A DNA stretch of 64,000 bases from Lichina pygmaea (taxonomy: Eukaryota > Ascomycota > Lichinomycetes > Lichinales > Lichinaceae), in contig OY730170.1 in assembly GCA_963422465.1 (NCBI GenBank), positions 2,170,001 through 2,234,000 of the forward strand. Reading direction: 5' to 3'. Under the pieces are notes generated by a model. It was given only the letters and a program-made list of their open reading frames with translations, was not told the DNA's origin and did no database searches. The stretch's first letter is position 1. The number at the start of each line of letters is the position of its first letter. This document shows positions 22,509-31,887 of this stretch, one piece after another. Position numbers and translations under genes: made by a program.

Positions 22509-23100
22509 TCAGTACTCTTCAGAGATCTCCAGAGGGTTAACAACTTCCTCTCTCTTCATCTCTGACTGTTTGGCCACCTGGTTCCGGGGTGTGCCTGTTG
22601 AGGTAGACCTCTTCTCTTGACAGTTGTCCTTTCTGTCAGTGAGGTTCCACTGAGGACTCCTTCCCTTATCTGTCCATACCTTCTGCGGCTGGTAACAGGT
22701 CTGAGCTGTGTTGTTAGTGCAGTTCCTAAATGTGAGTACTTCTGTCCTCCAGTTAACAACTGGGTTGTGCTTCTTTAGCCAAGACATCCCCAAATAGATA
22801 TCCTGAGTGGCCAACTTGACAATATGAAGGTAGATCCTTTCAGTATAGTGTCCGGTAACTATTTCCATTGGCTGTGTCTTATGGCAGACTAGCTCTGTCT
22901 GTCTATTTGCCATCGCAAGCTGGTAGGGCTGCTGCTTGTATTTCTTTCCAGTGCTGAGAGTGTTGTAGAGTTATCTTGAAATGTAGTTTCCACTGGCTCC
23001 AGAATCAACAAGCGCGTATGTCTGTACTGGCATGTTGGCGTGTAGTGACACAGCCAATCGCAGGTGCTTTGTGTTGCTAGGGGTCATGTGGTTGAGCTCC
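22509..23100 (-). pseudogene. gypsy-2 protease region
   Basis: The minus-strand frame shows YALVDSGASGNY at ~23020-22985, an intact retropepsin D-S-G site, followed by ~130 residues of typical spacer up to a TGA near 22509. A further TGA lies between the motif and this open piece. The RT frame follows immediately. Confidence 0.65.
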
Positions 23101-23780
23101 TGATATCACCCCTTGACAAGGGAGTTCAGTCTTTTCCTGATTGAAGTGTTTTTCCACTGACTGGGCAATGGGTCCAGCTATTCCCATCAGTCCTGAGGAA
23201 TCTGTTCATAAATTTGTCTTGCTGATGCTTGTCACATCCGGGTTTGAGGCAGTACTGCCAATTGTTGATGTAGCAGTTATTGTTATTGCCTTGCTGTAGG
23301 AACATGAGGTGTTTGTGCCAATCATGTGTGTGCCCGGAGAATGCGGTGTGTTTGTGTTTGTCCTAAAGGTGGATCTCACACACATCCTTCTCGCAATTGA
23401 CCCAATACTTGTGGTAGGTGGCGTGGTAGGGTGAATGTCCTCTGTACTTTTGTAGTTGTTCGTGGTAGGTGCAGTAGTGTTTTGTGCAGAACCTCCACTG
23501 TAGTTCACTGTGCTGTAAGTTTTGTGGGTCCATGCTGTAAGCATAGCTTCCTTGTGGTATTTCTTCTTTGATAGACATAGGTTCGTCTCAGTCCCCATCA
23601 GAGGTGGTTAAGAGCTCCTGTCCCTTGTCCTGACCTGTCTGTTCTGGTAGGTCCTTACCTCCTGATGTTACCAGTTGGTGGGCTACTTCAAGTGTTTGAT
23701 CGTAATCATCCTATTATTCAAGGGATAGCTGGGCCTCTCCTGGTGGGTCCTCTGGCTCGATGATGTTCCAGTCTCTGTCA
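23101..23780 (-). other. gypsy-2 gag-pol spacer, unresolved
   Basis: Between the knuckle-containing gag and the protease. Short open pieces are Thr/Asn-rich on the minus strand and no domain is visible. It is probably the decayed linker of the polyprotein. Confidence 0.4.
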
Positions 23781-24626
23781 AGTGTATTAAGTTACTGTCA
23801 GTGCACCTTGTTCTTTAAATGACAGTCTTTCGCCATGTGGCCTAGCTTACCACAGGCATAGCACTTCAATGTTTTCCCTTTTTTGTTATTCCTTCCCTTC
23901 GTGAACCTTTCCCTGTGGTGGACTGCATCCAGTTCCATGGGTGCATAGCCATATAGGTCATGTGGTGGTGCTTTGTTAGGTGGCTTGTAGTGGTTGCTTA
24001 CATGCCATGCGGGGCAGCTGTATCCTCTGTTGTGGTACTTCTCCATCGCTTACTTGAATAACTTGTTGTTGATGTTGATTGCTTGTGTGATAAGCTTATC
24101 CAGTGTGTTGACTGCTTGTCTGTTGAAGGTGATCTTGTCCTTCATGTTTTCCTTGAGTCCACGTCAGTACATGACTATCAGGGCGTTGTCATCCCAGTCA
24201 GTCAGTACTGAGTATTGTTTGAACTGTGTGGTATACTCTGCAGCTGAGTGTTGTTGCTTGATGTGCTGGATTATTCGTATAGCCACTTTGTCTTTGTTAG
24301 ATAGTCCAAGGATCCTTTTGATCTTATCCTTAAATCATGTCTATTTTGTCATCCATTCTGATGTGCCATCATGATCTCTGTTTCCTGAGAGGTGTTTGTT
24401 GACATAAGGCTTAATCCATCAGTGAGTATTACCTCTTATGTAAGTGGTTGCAAAGAGTGGCCACTTTTCCTTAGGGAGCCTTGTCTCTGGTTAGAATTGA
24501 AAGTAGACTTGAAGTTGCATGAGCCAGTCGTTGACCTTATTCCTTTCACTGTAGAACAGGTCTGGCTTGGTGACACTAATCTTTCCATCTGGGAAGTTGG
24601 GGTTGGTTGCTCCTAAGGTACTCATC
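23780..24626 (-). pseudogene. gypsy-2 gag, CCHC knuckle, several stops
   Basis: Gag starts at an ATG at 24626 (MSTLGATNPNFPDG) just inside the 5' LTR. Capsid motifs (WLMQLQVYF, EYTTQFKQYSVLTDWDD) are interrupted by at least four stops. The zinc knuckle CYACGKLGHMAKDC lies at ~23825-23870, preceded by YAPMELDAVHHRER. The order matches gypsy-1 gag, so both belong to the same broad clade although their LTRs differ. Confidence 0.75.
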
Positions 24627-24644
24627 CTTGAGGGTCTTCAAAGT

Positions 24645-25335
24645 ATTGCAGTCTGTACCATGCTGTCCTAACCGAGTATAGGATTAAGGGCAAGATGTGG
24701 AAGGCAGGTTGGTTCTCGCAGGAGAGGAGTGTCAAGGAGTGTGAAGGGGTTTGGTGGAACGTGGTGGTGGTGACACCTGATCAATGGCTTTGTACAAAAG
24801 AGTGTTGTATTGAAGTAGATCTAGTTGTCTGGATCACAACATGAGTTGAAGATGATTGTTCTATAAGGGAACTATCACCAGACTATATAGTGCTGGCCTG
24901 TCAAGATGATCAAGATTGTCTTGACAGTCTTGACGTCAAGACAGGTGAGATTGTCTTGACAGTCCCACCATGTTATGCACCCTGCGTCAAGACTGGTGAG
25001 ATTGTCTTGATGCTTCATGCACGCTGTGTCGAGACAGGTGAGATTGTCTTGACAGTCCCACCATGTTATACACCCTGCGTCAAGACTGGTGAGATTGTCT
25101 TGATGCTTCATGCACGCTGTGTTGAGACAGGTGAGATTGTCTTGATGCATGCTGCGTCAAGACAGGTGAGATTGTCTTGATGCTTCATGCATGCTGCGTC
25201 AAGCCACCTGTGTTTGTCTCGACAGTCACGTGACTCTTTGTCAGTTTGGTCACTTGACTTTCCATGGTGTCCTCTTGCCTGGCCCACGGTCTGATTGCCT
25301 ATAAATAAGTGGCTCCCATCCCAGGGATTGTAACA
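24645..25335 (-). repeat. gypsy-2 5' LTR (691 bp)
   Basis: Matches the solo LTR at 42269-42836 along its length but carries a larger tandem array (24900-25205). Its inner end reads TATTGCAG where the solo LTR has TGTTGCGG. Nearly all differences from the solo copy lie at CpG sites that here have become TG or CA. A TATA-like CTATATAG lies at ~24885-24893, readable on both strands. Confidence 0.85.
24895..25205. repeat. Tandem repeats in gypsy-2 LTR
   Basis: Repeated modules of the form GTCAAGACAGGTGAGATTG, then TCTTGATGCTTCATGCACGC, alternating with a CAGTCCCACCATGTTATGCA module. At least five GGTGAGATTGTCTTGA cores are present. The solo LTR has four such cores with TCTCGA in place of TCTTGA. 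Confidence 0.8.
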
Positions 25336-26202
25336 TGCAAGGGCAAGCTGAATATCAAGATAGTGCTATGGCAAGTCAGAGTGGTCAGGCCACTGACAAC
25401 TGACAAAAAAGTGGAAATAAGTGACAGGGGTCTGGTGCCACCAGGGATGTTGACTGACAGGTGAGACTGGTTTGTGATAGCCTCTGTGTCTGTGCAGTGG
25501 TCTTTTGCCTAGTGCTTGTACTGCTGGTTAAAATTGTCCCAGTCCTGCTTAACATGATGCACAAGCTTGGCCTTTGCAGTTGGTGTTATGGTGTGGTTCT
25601 TGAAGACAGTGTTCAGCTCTGTCATCTTGCCCTGAGGCTTATGTGCAAGAAACTGGAGGTGTGGTGGCATCTAATAAGAAGTCAGTGTCAATACTCCACA
25701 ACTTGACAGTAACTAGGCACACCTGGACACAATCCTTTGACAGACTGATGCAACAGCCACATTTTGTCACACTGTTATGTGTGTGCATTAGCACACAGAT
25801 GTGCAGCATCTGATCATTGTTCACCTGTGTGCCAGAGTAGTGCTTGAGGCACTGGGTGTACCAAACATCAGACTTCTGACTGTGTTTCTGGACATGACAG
25901 TACTGCCCAGACAAGAATCCACTCTCCTTCAGGGCGATACACAGAACAGTCTGAAGACTAGACAACAAGAGACAAGCAGCTGGAGACAGTGACACAGACA
26001 TCATGGCAATCCTGACTGACAGATTTGAGTTGACAGAAACAAGCAACAACATGACGTTGGGAGTGGCAAGGTAAACAAAAACCTGTGTGAAGTCATCAAG
26101 AGCAGATGGCAAAAATCAGCAAACAGTGTCAGCAAAGTGGTATGAAGAAGAAGAACAGAACAAAAGGACAGGTGATTGCCACCTTTTATACTCAAAATTA
26201 AT
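25336..26202. other. CpG-depleted unidentified repeat-like stretch
   Basis: About 870 bp without a convincing gene on either strand. I count only about two CpG dinucleotides and roughly ten TGACA pentamers. The CpG loss matches the decayed gypsy elements and suggests old mutated repeat DNA, but I could not match it to anything else in the window. Confidence 0.45.
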
Positions 26203-26345
26203 ATTTTTTTTATTTGATTCTTACACTGATAGTAGCTTTTCAGCCGTGCAGATCTTCTAGCTAGGAGTGATTTTCTTCAGAAAACCTTTAGAGGAATAAA
26301 AACTGAAGACTGGGGGTGACTAGAGGATGTAGCAAAAGGAAATCT

Positions 26346-26992
26346 TTTTTTTGATTTGATTCTTACACTGTTTGTAGCTTTACAGCCATGCAGATCTTCC
26401 AGCTAATAGTGAACTTCTTCAGAAAACCTTTAAAGGAATAAAAACTGAAGACAGGGAGGTGACTAGAAAGTGTAGTAAAATGAAATCTTGTAGTGTCTGG
26501 TAGGAAAAGCTTCTACATGTTGGAGTGTGAATAGTGAAGTTTGAAAGCCAGATTAAATTGGTTTAGTCTTTTCAAAGACATAAACCAGTACAGAAACTTC
26601 TGTAGAAGCTCTGGGTTTGAAATAATAGTAGTGAAATCTTGGGGGTTAAAGAGAGCATGTTGTTTTTGACTTGAGTAGAGAGAGCATGAAGAGGTAATAT
26701 ACTTTACTGTCTCTTCTGCTTGACCACACATGCATAGGGGGGTAGGAAAGTCAGGGACTCCAGCTCTGAAAAGAAAACTTGCTAGACCAATTCTCCCAGT
26801 TCTGGTTTGCAGTAGTAGACTTGCCTCAGCTTTCTGTAGCTCTTTGTAGAGCTTTAGGTTGTTGTAGTGAGGTTTTTGGCAAAACACCTGCCATCCAGCA
26901 TAGCCTTTTCTTTTCTTCTCCTCCTATTGGTTTTCCCACTCTTTAGCAAAGAGTATTTGTAGTTCTTTCTTTGATGTAGTTCTTTCTTTGAT
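26346..26992 (-). mobile_element. LINE-A4, short 5'-truncated copy nested in LINE-A3
   Basis: A 647 bp copy with the ORF2 C-terminus (26513-26887, CMCGQAEETVKYITSSC) and a 3' UTR ending in oligo-T on the plus strand. It interrupts the LINE-A3 3' UTR and is flanked by AAAAGGAAATCT at 26334-26345 and 26993-27004, a 12 bp target duplication. Confidence 0.9.
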
Positions 26993-27441
26993 AAAAGGAA
27001 ATCTTGTAGTGACTGGTAGAAAGAAAACTTCTAGATATTAGAGTGTGAATAGTGGAGTTTGAAAGCCAGATTAAACTGGTTCAGTCTTTTCAAAGACATG
27101 AACCAGTATAGAAACTTCTGTAGAAGCTCTGGGTTTGAAATAATAGAAGTGAAATCTTGAGAATTAAAAGGAGCTTGCTGTCTTTGACTTGAATAAAGAG
27201 AGCATGAAGAGGTGATATGTTTCACTGTCTCTTCTGCTTGACCACAGACACATAAAGGGGTAGGAAAGTCTGGAACTCCAGCTCTGAATAGAAAACTTGC
27301 CAGGCCAATTCTCCCAGTTCTGGTTTGTAGTAGTAGACTTGCCTCAGCTTTCTGTAGCTCTTTGTAGAGCTTCAGGTTGTTGTGGTGAGGCTTTTGACAA
27401 AACACCTGCCGCCCAGAGTAGCTTCTTCTTTTCTTCTCCTC

Positions 27442-27987
27442 CTATTGGTTTTCCCACTCTTTAACAAAGAATTTCTGTAGTTCGTTCTTTGAACTTGCCT
27501 GGTTAGTAGTTAATTGGTTTAACCAAGTGAACTTCCAATAGGGGGAGATAGTTGAGGATTCCTTTAAAGGTTTCTTCACAGAAGAGACATAGTGGGAGAT
27601 ATTAGAAAAGATATTGTCCAGAAGTGTTTTCAGAGAGGAGGTTTGAATAGAAGAGAGAAAACAGGCTGTGCGAAATTTAAAATAGAGATCTAGAGGTAAA
27701 AGAAAAAGCTCACTCTCTAATAAGAAAGATAGAGTGGCTTTGAAGATACCTCCAATAAGTCTCAGGCATTTGTTCTGGAATGTGCTAAGAGAAAAGATAT
27801 TAGAAGATTTTCTTAGAGGGTTGAACCAGATCCCCACAGCATAACTCAGTAAAGATCTGAGTATTGCAGTGTACACAAGACATGATGTGAGGACTGGGAA
27901 ACCCCAAGTAGAATATGAAGTTCTAGAAAGAGAGGAAAGTGCTTTCTGAGTTTTTTGAAGAATAATTCTCTGGTGCTTATGCCAGTG
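27442..27987 (-). pseudogene. LINE-A3 ORF2 fragment (RT end and thumb)
   Basis: Encodes YTAILRSLLSYAVGIWFNP through WENQ on the minus strand, then continues after a stop into 27405-27031 with the C-terminal CVCGQAEETVKHITSSC. A TAG replaces the Trp/Glu codons near 27445, where LINE-A2 reads WEEKKRK. Non-functional on its own. Confidence 0.8.
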
Positions 27988-28863
27988 GCCACAGTCGTAC
28001 TATGCCAGAACATAGTGTAGAGTTGGCACCCCCCCACAGGGTCTCTACCACACTTTCCCACAGTCCCAAGGTCTCTTGCACTCTGCTGTACATGCTCACC
28101 CCTGGGACCCTGCTTCGGAGTGCTGGGTCACCAGCCCAGAGCCCACACTCCAACTGTAGTTTGCTCCCTGAGCTTGTTGTTTGCAGCCTAAGCCTGCACT
28201 CTGTACAAACCAGCATACGCATCCATCCTCTCAGACTATATAGACAGTCTTGTAGTAGGCCCAGGCTCTACCTCTGTCACTGCCATTATATGCCATGCCT
28301 CACAGTTGTTAACTGTTTTGTGTTACCTTTGCAGATCTCTTGTACAAAGGCCGACTATTCCTCGCAGGCCTTACAGACCCTGCAGGCTGTGCCAGCACCT
28401 GCAGGGCTGTCTTTCCAGCCCACTAACCAAGTAGGGAGGAGTTCTCCTTGGTCCACTATCACCTGTGGGGCTCCGGTTGCACCTGTTGGCTCACTGGATA
28501 ACCCAGTCCCCTGGCCCCAGATTGTGGATCATACAAAGAGACTTTGTGGCAAGGCCTTAGGCAAAACCATCAAGCCAGCACTTTGGCTATCACACAGCCC
28601 TTAGGCACTGGAGTGGTGATGTCTCCTTGTACAACCACTCTCCTTCTTTAACAGGTGGTCTGTGTTTGATTAACAACACTGCAGTGCCAAGACCACTCCC
28701 CCCCTAGCAGATCCTCACATGTTAGCTGGAGACTCTGCTAGGAGGGTGACATGACGAGAACTCCTCTCGACTACTCCAGAGGTGCCCTATCAGACACCTA
28801 GACTTCACATCCACCAGCTGTGGGGCTGGCTTCAGGCTGTAGTGTACACGGTAGTCGTCTGTC
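27988..28863 (-). repeat. Donor segment, copy B
   Basis: Inverted counterpart of 1100-1975, ending at the same TGGCATAGTACGACTGTGGC. It again keeps the short frame with SLKPAPQLVDVKSR ending at 28722. Here that frame extends upstream across 28863 for ~35 residues, so the donor transcript may be longer than copy A shows. Confidence 0.8.
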
Positions 28864-29103
28864 AGGTGGTTTTCATCTCCCAAGCTTGGTCGCAGTCCTC
28901 TGTTCTGCTGTAGCTGTTTCACGGGGGTGTCCAGGGTGCCTGCGCGACACCTCCGGTGGCCTGTCACTCCGCAACACCAGCAGCTTGACTGGTGACTTGA
29001 TTAGCTCTCAGTGCAGCGACTACGAGCAGCCTGGGAAGCCACCCGCCATCGACTGCCCCGAGGTTCCCAGCCTGCACCACGTGGAGGTTCAAGTTGTTGC
29101 AGG
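28864..29103 (-). other. GC-rich segment, possible further donor sequence
   Basis: 240 bp between the donor copy B and LINE-A5. On the minus strand a frame runs into the donor frame and reads CWCCGVTGHRRC near 28960-28990, loosely like a CCHC knuckle. It could be the 5' continuation of the donor transcript or simply flanking DNA. There is no second copy in the window to decide. Confidence 0.35.
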
Positions 29104-29955
29104 CCTTCTTTTACTTCTAAATCTCTATTTCAAATTTCACAGTCTGTTTTCTCTTTTCTATTCAAACCTTCTCTCTGAAAACACTTCTGGATAATATCTT
29201 TTCTAATATCTCCCACTATGCCTCTTCTGTGAAGAAACCTTTAAAGAAATCCTCAACTATCTCTCCCTATTGGAAGTTCACTTGATTAAACCAATTAATT
29301 ACTAACCAGGCAAGTTCAAAGAAAGAACTACAGAAACTCTTTGTTAAAGAGTGGGAAAACCAATAGGAGGAGAAGAAAAGAAGAAGCTACTCTGGATTGC
29401 AGGTGTTTTGTCAAACACCTCACCACAACAACCTGAAACTCTACAAAAAGCTACAGAAAGCTGAGGTAAGTCTACTACTACAAACTAGAACTGGGAGAAT
29501 TGGCCTGGCAAGTTTTCTATTCAGAGCTGGAGTTCCAGACTTTCCTACCCCTTTATGTGTCTGTGGTCAAGCAGAAGAGACAGTGAAACATATCACCTCT
29601 TCATGCTCTCTTTATTCAAGTCAAAGACAGCAAGCTCCTTTTAATTCTCAAGATTTCACTTCTATTATTTCAAACCCAGAGCTTCTACAGAAGTTTCTAT
29701 ACTGGTTCATGTCTTTGAAAAGACTGAACCAGTTTAATCTGGCTTTCAAACTCCACTATTCACACTCTAATATCTAGAAGTTTCTTTCTACCAGTCACTA
29801 CAAGATTTCCTTTTGCTACATCCTCTAGTCACCCCCAGTCTTCAGTTTTTATTCCTCTAAAGGTTTTCTGAAGAAAATCACTCTTAGCTAGAAGATCTGC
29901 ATGGCTGAAAAGCTACTATCAGTGTAAGAATCAAATAAAAATAAAATAAAAATAG
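29104..29955 (+). mobile_element. LINE-A5, 5'-truncated copy
   Basis: Starts in the RT thumb region (LLLNLYFKF) and runs to a tail of A/T-rich repeats at ~29935-29955. The ORF2 C-terminus is open from 29397 to 29777 with CVCGQAEETVKHITSSC. It is nearly identical to the 3' part of LINE-A2. Its 5' end meets the donor-containing copy head to head. Confidence 0.85.
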
Positions 29956-29989
29956 TCACAAGAGACTACAACTCTAGAAGAGGGGGACC

Positions 29990-30190
29990 TGTCAGGAGCT
30001 GCGCAGCTTGTGTGAGTGCCTGACTGGGTTTGGCTGCATGTAATCTTACTTAGCAGTCACATGACTTGTATGTGCCATGTCACGTGATCATTAAGCGAGA
30101 TTTATATAAGCAGGCCTCCCCCCGACACTGGTTAAGAGGCCAGTTGTCAGTTTCTATCCATTGAGTGATACTCTACAGGCTTACTTGACA
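29990..30190. repeat. Possible short solo LTR (TGTCA...TGACA)
   Basis: A ~200 bp stretch begins TGTCAGG and ends CTTGACA. It contains CACGTGATC and a TTTATATAAGCAGG TATA-like box at ~30100. The same terminal bases bound the 161 bp LTR-like insertion at 37043-37203. No flanking 5 bp duplication is seen here, so this is tentative. Confidence 0.35.
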
Positions 30191-30927
30191 ACGCCTTTCA
30201 GGCACCTTTCAGTAGCCGCCTAGGGAACAGGCCTTTATCACGACTCTGTCCTGCTAAGACCCTAGCGCCTTTACAACAGAAAGCACTAGTATAGATCAGG
30301 CTCTCATCATGCTGATTTACATGTAAGAGATAATATATAACAGAATGTGTGCTTGTAGACACTTCTAAAGAATGTGACTGAGTGACTCTTGTAGTATATT
30401 CATACCTATCATAGAGCATGGAAGGTACTCTGATCTCTGTTGATGTCACAGCAGCCACTCTGTAGAGCCAAGGCACAACTTTGTCAAACAAGTCTGATAC
30501 CAACAAAAAACCAAGGGAGGTCTGCCAAACTCAAACCAAAGGAAGGGAGGTCTTTGATGTGCGTGAAGACAAATAGGGTGGCGCAACACTGAGTGAAGAT
30601 AGAAGAGTTGAACAGAAGATGGGATACTTGTGAATCTGGGGGGTTTGTCTCAGCTGAGAAGGAAGAGTTGTCAACAAGCCCATCCTCACCAGACAGATGT
30701 TGATGTATGAGGATGGGCCTTGGTGACCTGTCTTGATGTTCACCTGCTGAATCCTCTGGGCCGAGCACCCCGCATAGTCATCAGCAACAGAGATCACCTT
30801 TTGGATTCTTTGGGTGCCAACCCCAGCAGAGATGAAGAAGCCACATAATCAATCTTGTGACAACCCAGTATCAAACAAATGTGCCACCATACCTGGCAAT
30901 ATATCCCTAAAGAAAAGGATTCTATCA
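30191..30927. other. Intergenic, downstream of holo-ACP synthase
   Basis: No gene recognised. Several minus-strand open stretches of 80-100 codons exist (for example 30531-30797) but none shows a motif. Part of it should be the 3' UTR of the holo-ACP synthase. Confidence 0.4.
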
Positions 30928-31596
30928 TCATTGAACATCTGGAGGAATGTATAGATCATGAGAACTGGACAAATCAGAGGCGGCCAGGTCAGGGAGAAAC
31001 AGCAGTGCGGAGGCCACGGCGTAGTCTTTGTCGTGAGCGATGGACAACTTGGCCATTCCCTTGGCCTGGCCGCCCTGCTTGTCGTGGGCATGATATGTTG
31101 CGTACGGTTGCCCCTCAGGTGTCAGGCAAATAGTGATGTGGCGAAGGCCGGCCCAGTAGGGGGACAGAGCTTTCTTGACCGCTTCTTTGGCTGCGAACCT
31201 GCACAGCAACACCAAAGAGTAAAATCACCATCATATCAGACACCAAGTGAATACTCCTCATAGACCACCCAGACATCCAGCTCCAAGTCTCTGCCAAAAC
31301 GGAGTTGTATAATCATACCTGCCGGCGAGCAGCTGCGAGAGCCGTCTGACTCTATGCTCTTGAGAAGAGGAAGAGCTCTCCACCGTCGACGTGGTCCAGA
31401 GTGGCCCGGCATAACCCTGGATGTATGGCTTCTCGTCCGAATTGAAGACACGCTGTATGAAGCGCTCGAGCCGCCCTCGGCCCTGGCTAGGGCTGGCGTC
31501 GACGCCCGCTCTGGCACAAACGATCCGGACCATCCGTGGCACATGGCATATGTCCATCCCCATGGCAATCTGATGTAGGGCGAGATTCGCAGACAT
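30928..31596 (-). CDS. ppt2: Mitochondrial holo-[acyl-carrier-protein] synthase (AcpS/Ppt2 type)
   Basis: Transfers 4'-phosphopantetheine from CoA to a serine of acyl carrier protein, most likely the mitochondrial one used for lipoate synthesis. Two exons: 31596-31319 and 31198-30928, joined across a 120 nt GT-AG intron; the joint codon rebuilds LLAGRFAAKEAV. Residues near the start read IAMGMDICHVPR, the Mg-binding G-x-D-I/L box. RFAAKEAVKKAL is the second signature (W/F-x-x-KEA), and KLSIAHDKDYAVA is the S-x-S/A-HD box. About 180 residues, slightly longer than bacterial AcpS because of an inserted Ser/Gln-rich loop. I chose the ATG at 31596; an upstream GTG extends the frame but is not a eukaryotic start. 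It is divergent from the carrier gene 291 bp away. Confidence 0.85.
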
Positions 31597-31887
31597 GGTG
31601 CAAGGAGCGTTGATGATTATGCACACTTCGGCGGGCACTATGGGTTGGGCCTGGACAATCTCTTTGGACTTTTAAGATACTGTACGTTACGGCCCACTAA
31701 AGCATCCGACGTCATCCCGCAATCGGTACCGCAAGTTACCGAGTAGCCAGCCGTTGTGCCCGTTGCTTACGACGTCCCGAGTCCCTGTTCATATTCCTCT
31801 TCCTTCAGCTTTCTTGATATCTTCTCTTCGCTCACCAATTGATCGACTCTAGCTCTATCGAGTCACTGCTTGGGCAACTGAGGTTCG
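31597..31887. promoter_or_regulatory. Shared divergent promoter, ppt2 / PIC2-like carrier
   Basis: 291 bp between two start codons pointing away from each other; both genes encode mitochondrial proteins. No clear TATA box; CT-rich near the carrier start (31795-31850), as in many fungal promoters. Co-regulation is inference. Confidence 0.5.

Larger units (their letters stand above)
20985..25335 (-). mobile_element. gypsy-2 LTR retrotransposon, 3' end missing
   Basis: A minus-strand Ty3/gypsy element: 5' LTR 24645-25335, gag from 24626, protease ~23020-22970, RT ~22480-21900, RNase H ~21660-21160, and the integrase zinc-binding start at ~21150-20990. The rest of integrase and the 3' LTR are absent; LINE-A2 sits at the break. 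Many TGA stops and a damaged RT site show it is dead. Confidence 0.85.
26203..28863 (-). mobile_element. Second chimeric LINE-A copy (donor + RT-end LINE-A), inverted
   Basis: On the minus strand, donor sequence (28863 to 27988) is followed at once by LINE-A starting in RT motif E (HWHKHQRIILQK) and running to the 3' tail at ~26203. The donor 3' end is the same base as in the chimera at 1099-6531, while the LINE breakpoint lies ~3.4 kb further 3'. LINE-A4 is nested in its 3' UTR. I could not find a clean target duplication, and the upstream edge is uncertain because 28864-29103 may also belong to it. Confidence 0.75.

Noticed and set aside
24890-25180. Repetitive Cys-containing ORF over gypsy-2 LTR
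   Set aside because: It is a read-through of the LTR tandem repeats, not a Cys-rich protein gene; the solo LTR gives similar frames.
24895-25205. CRISPR-like regular repeats
   Set aside because: The units are contiguous tandem LTR modules without unique spacers, in a eukaryotic retrotransposon.
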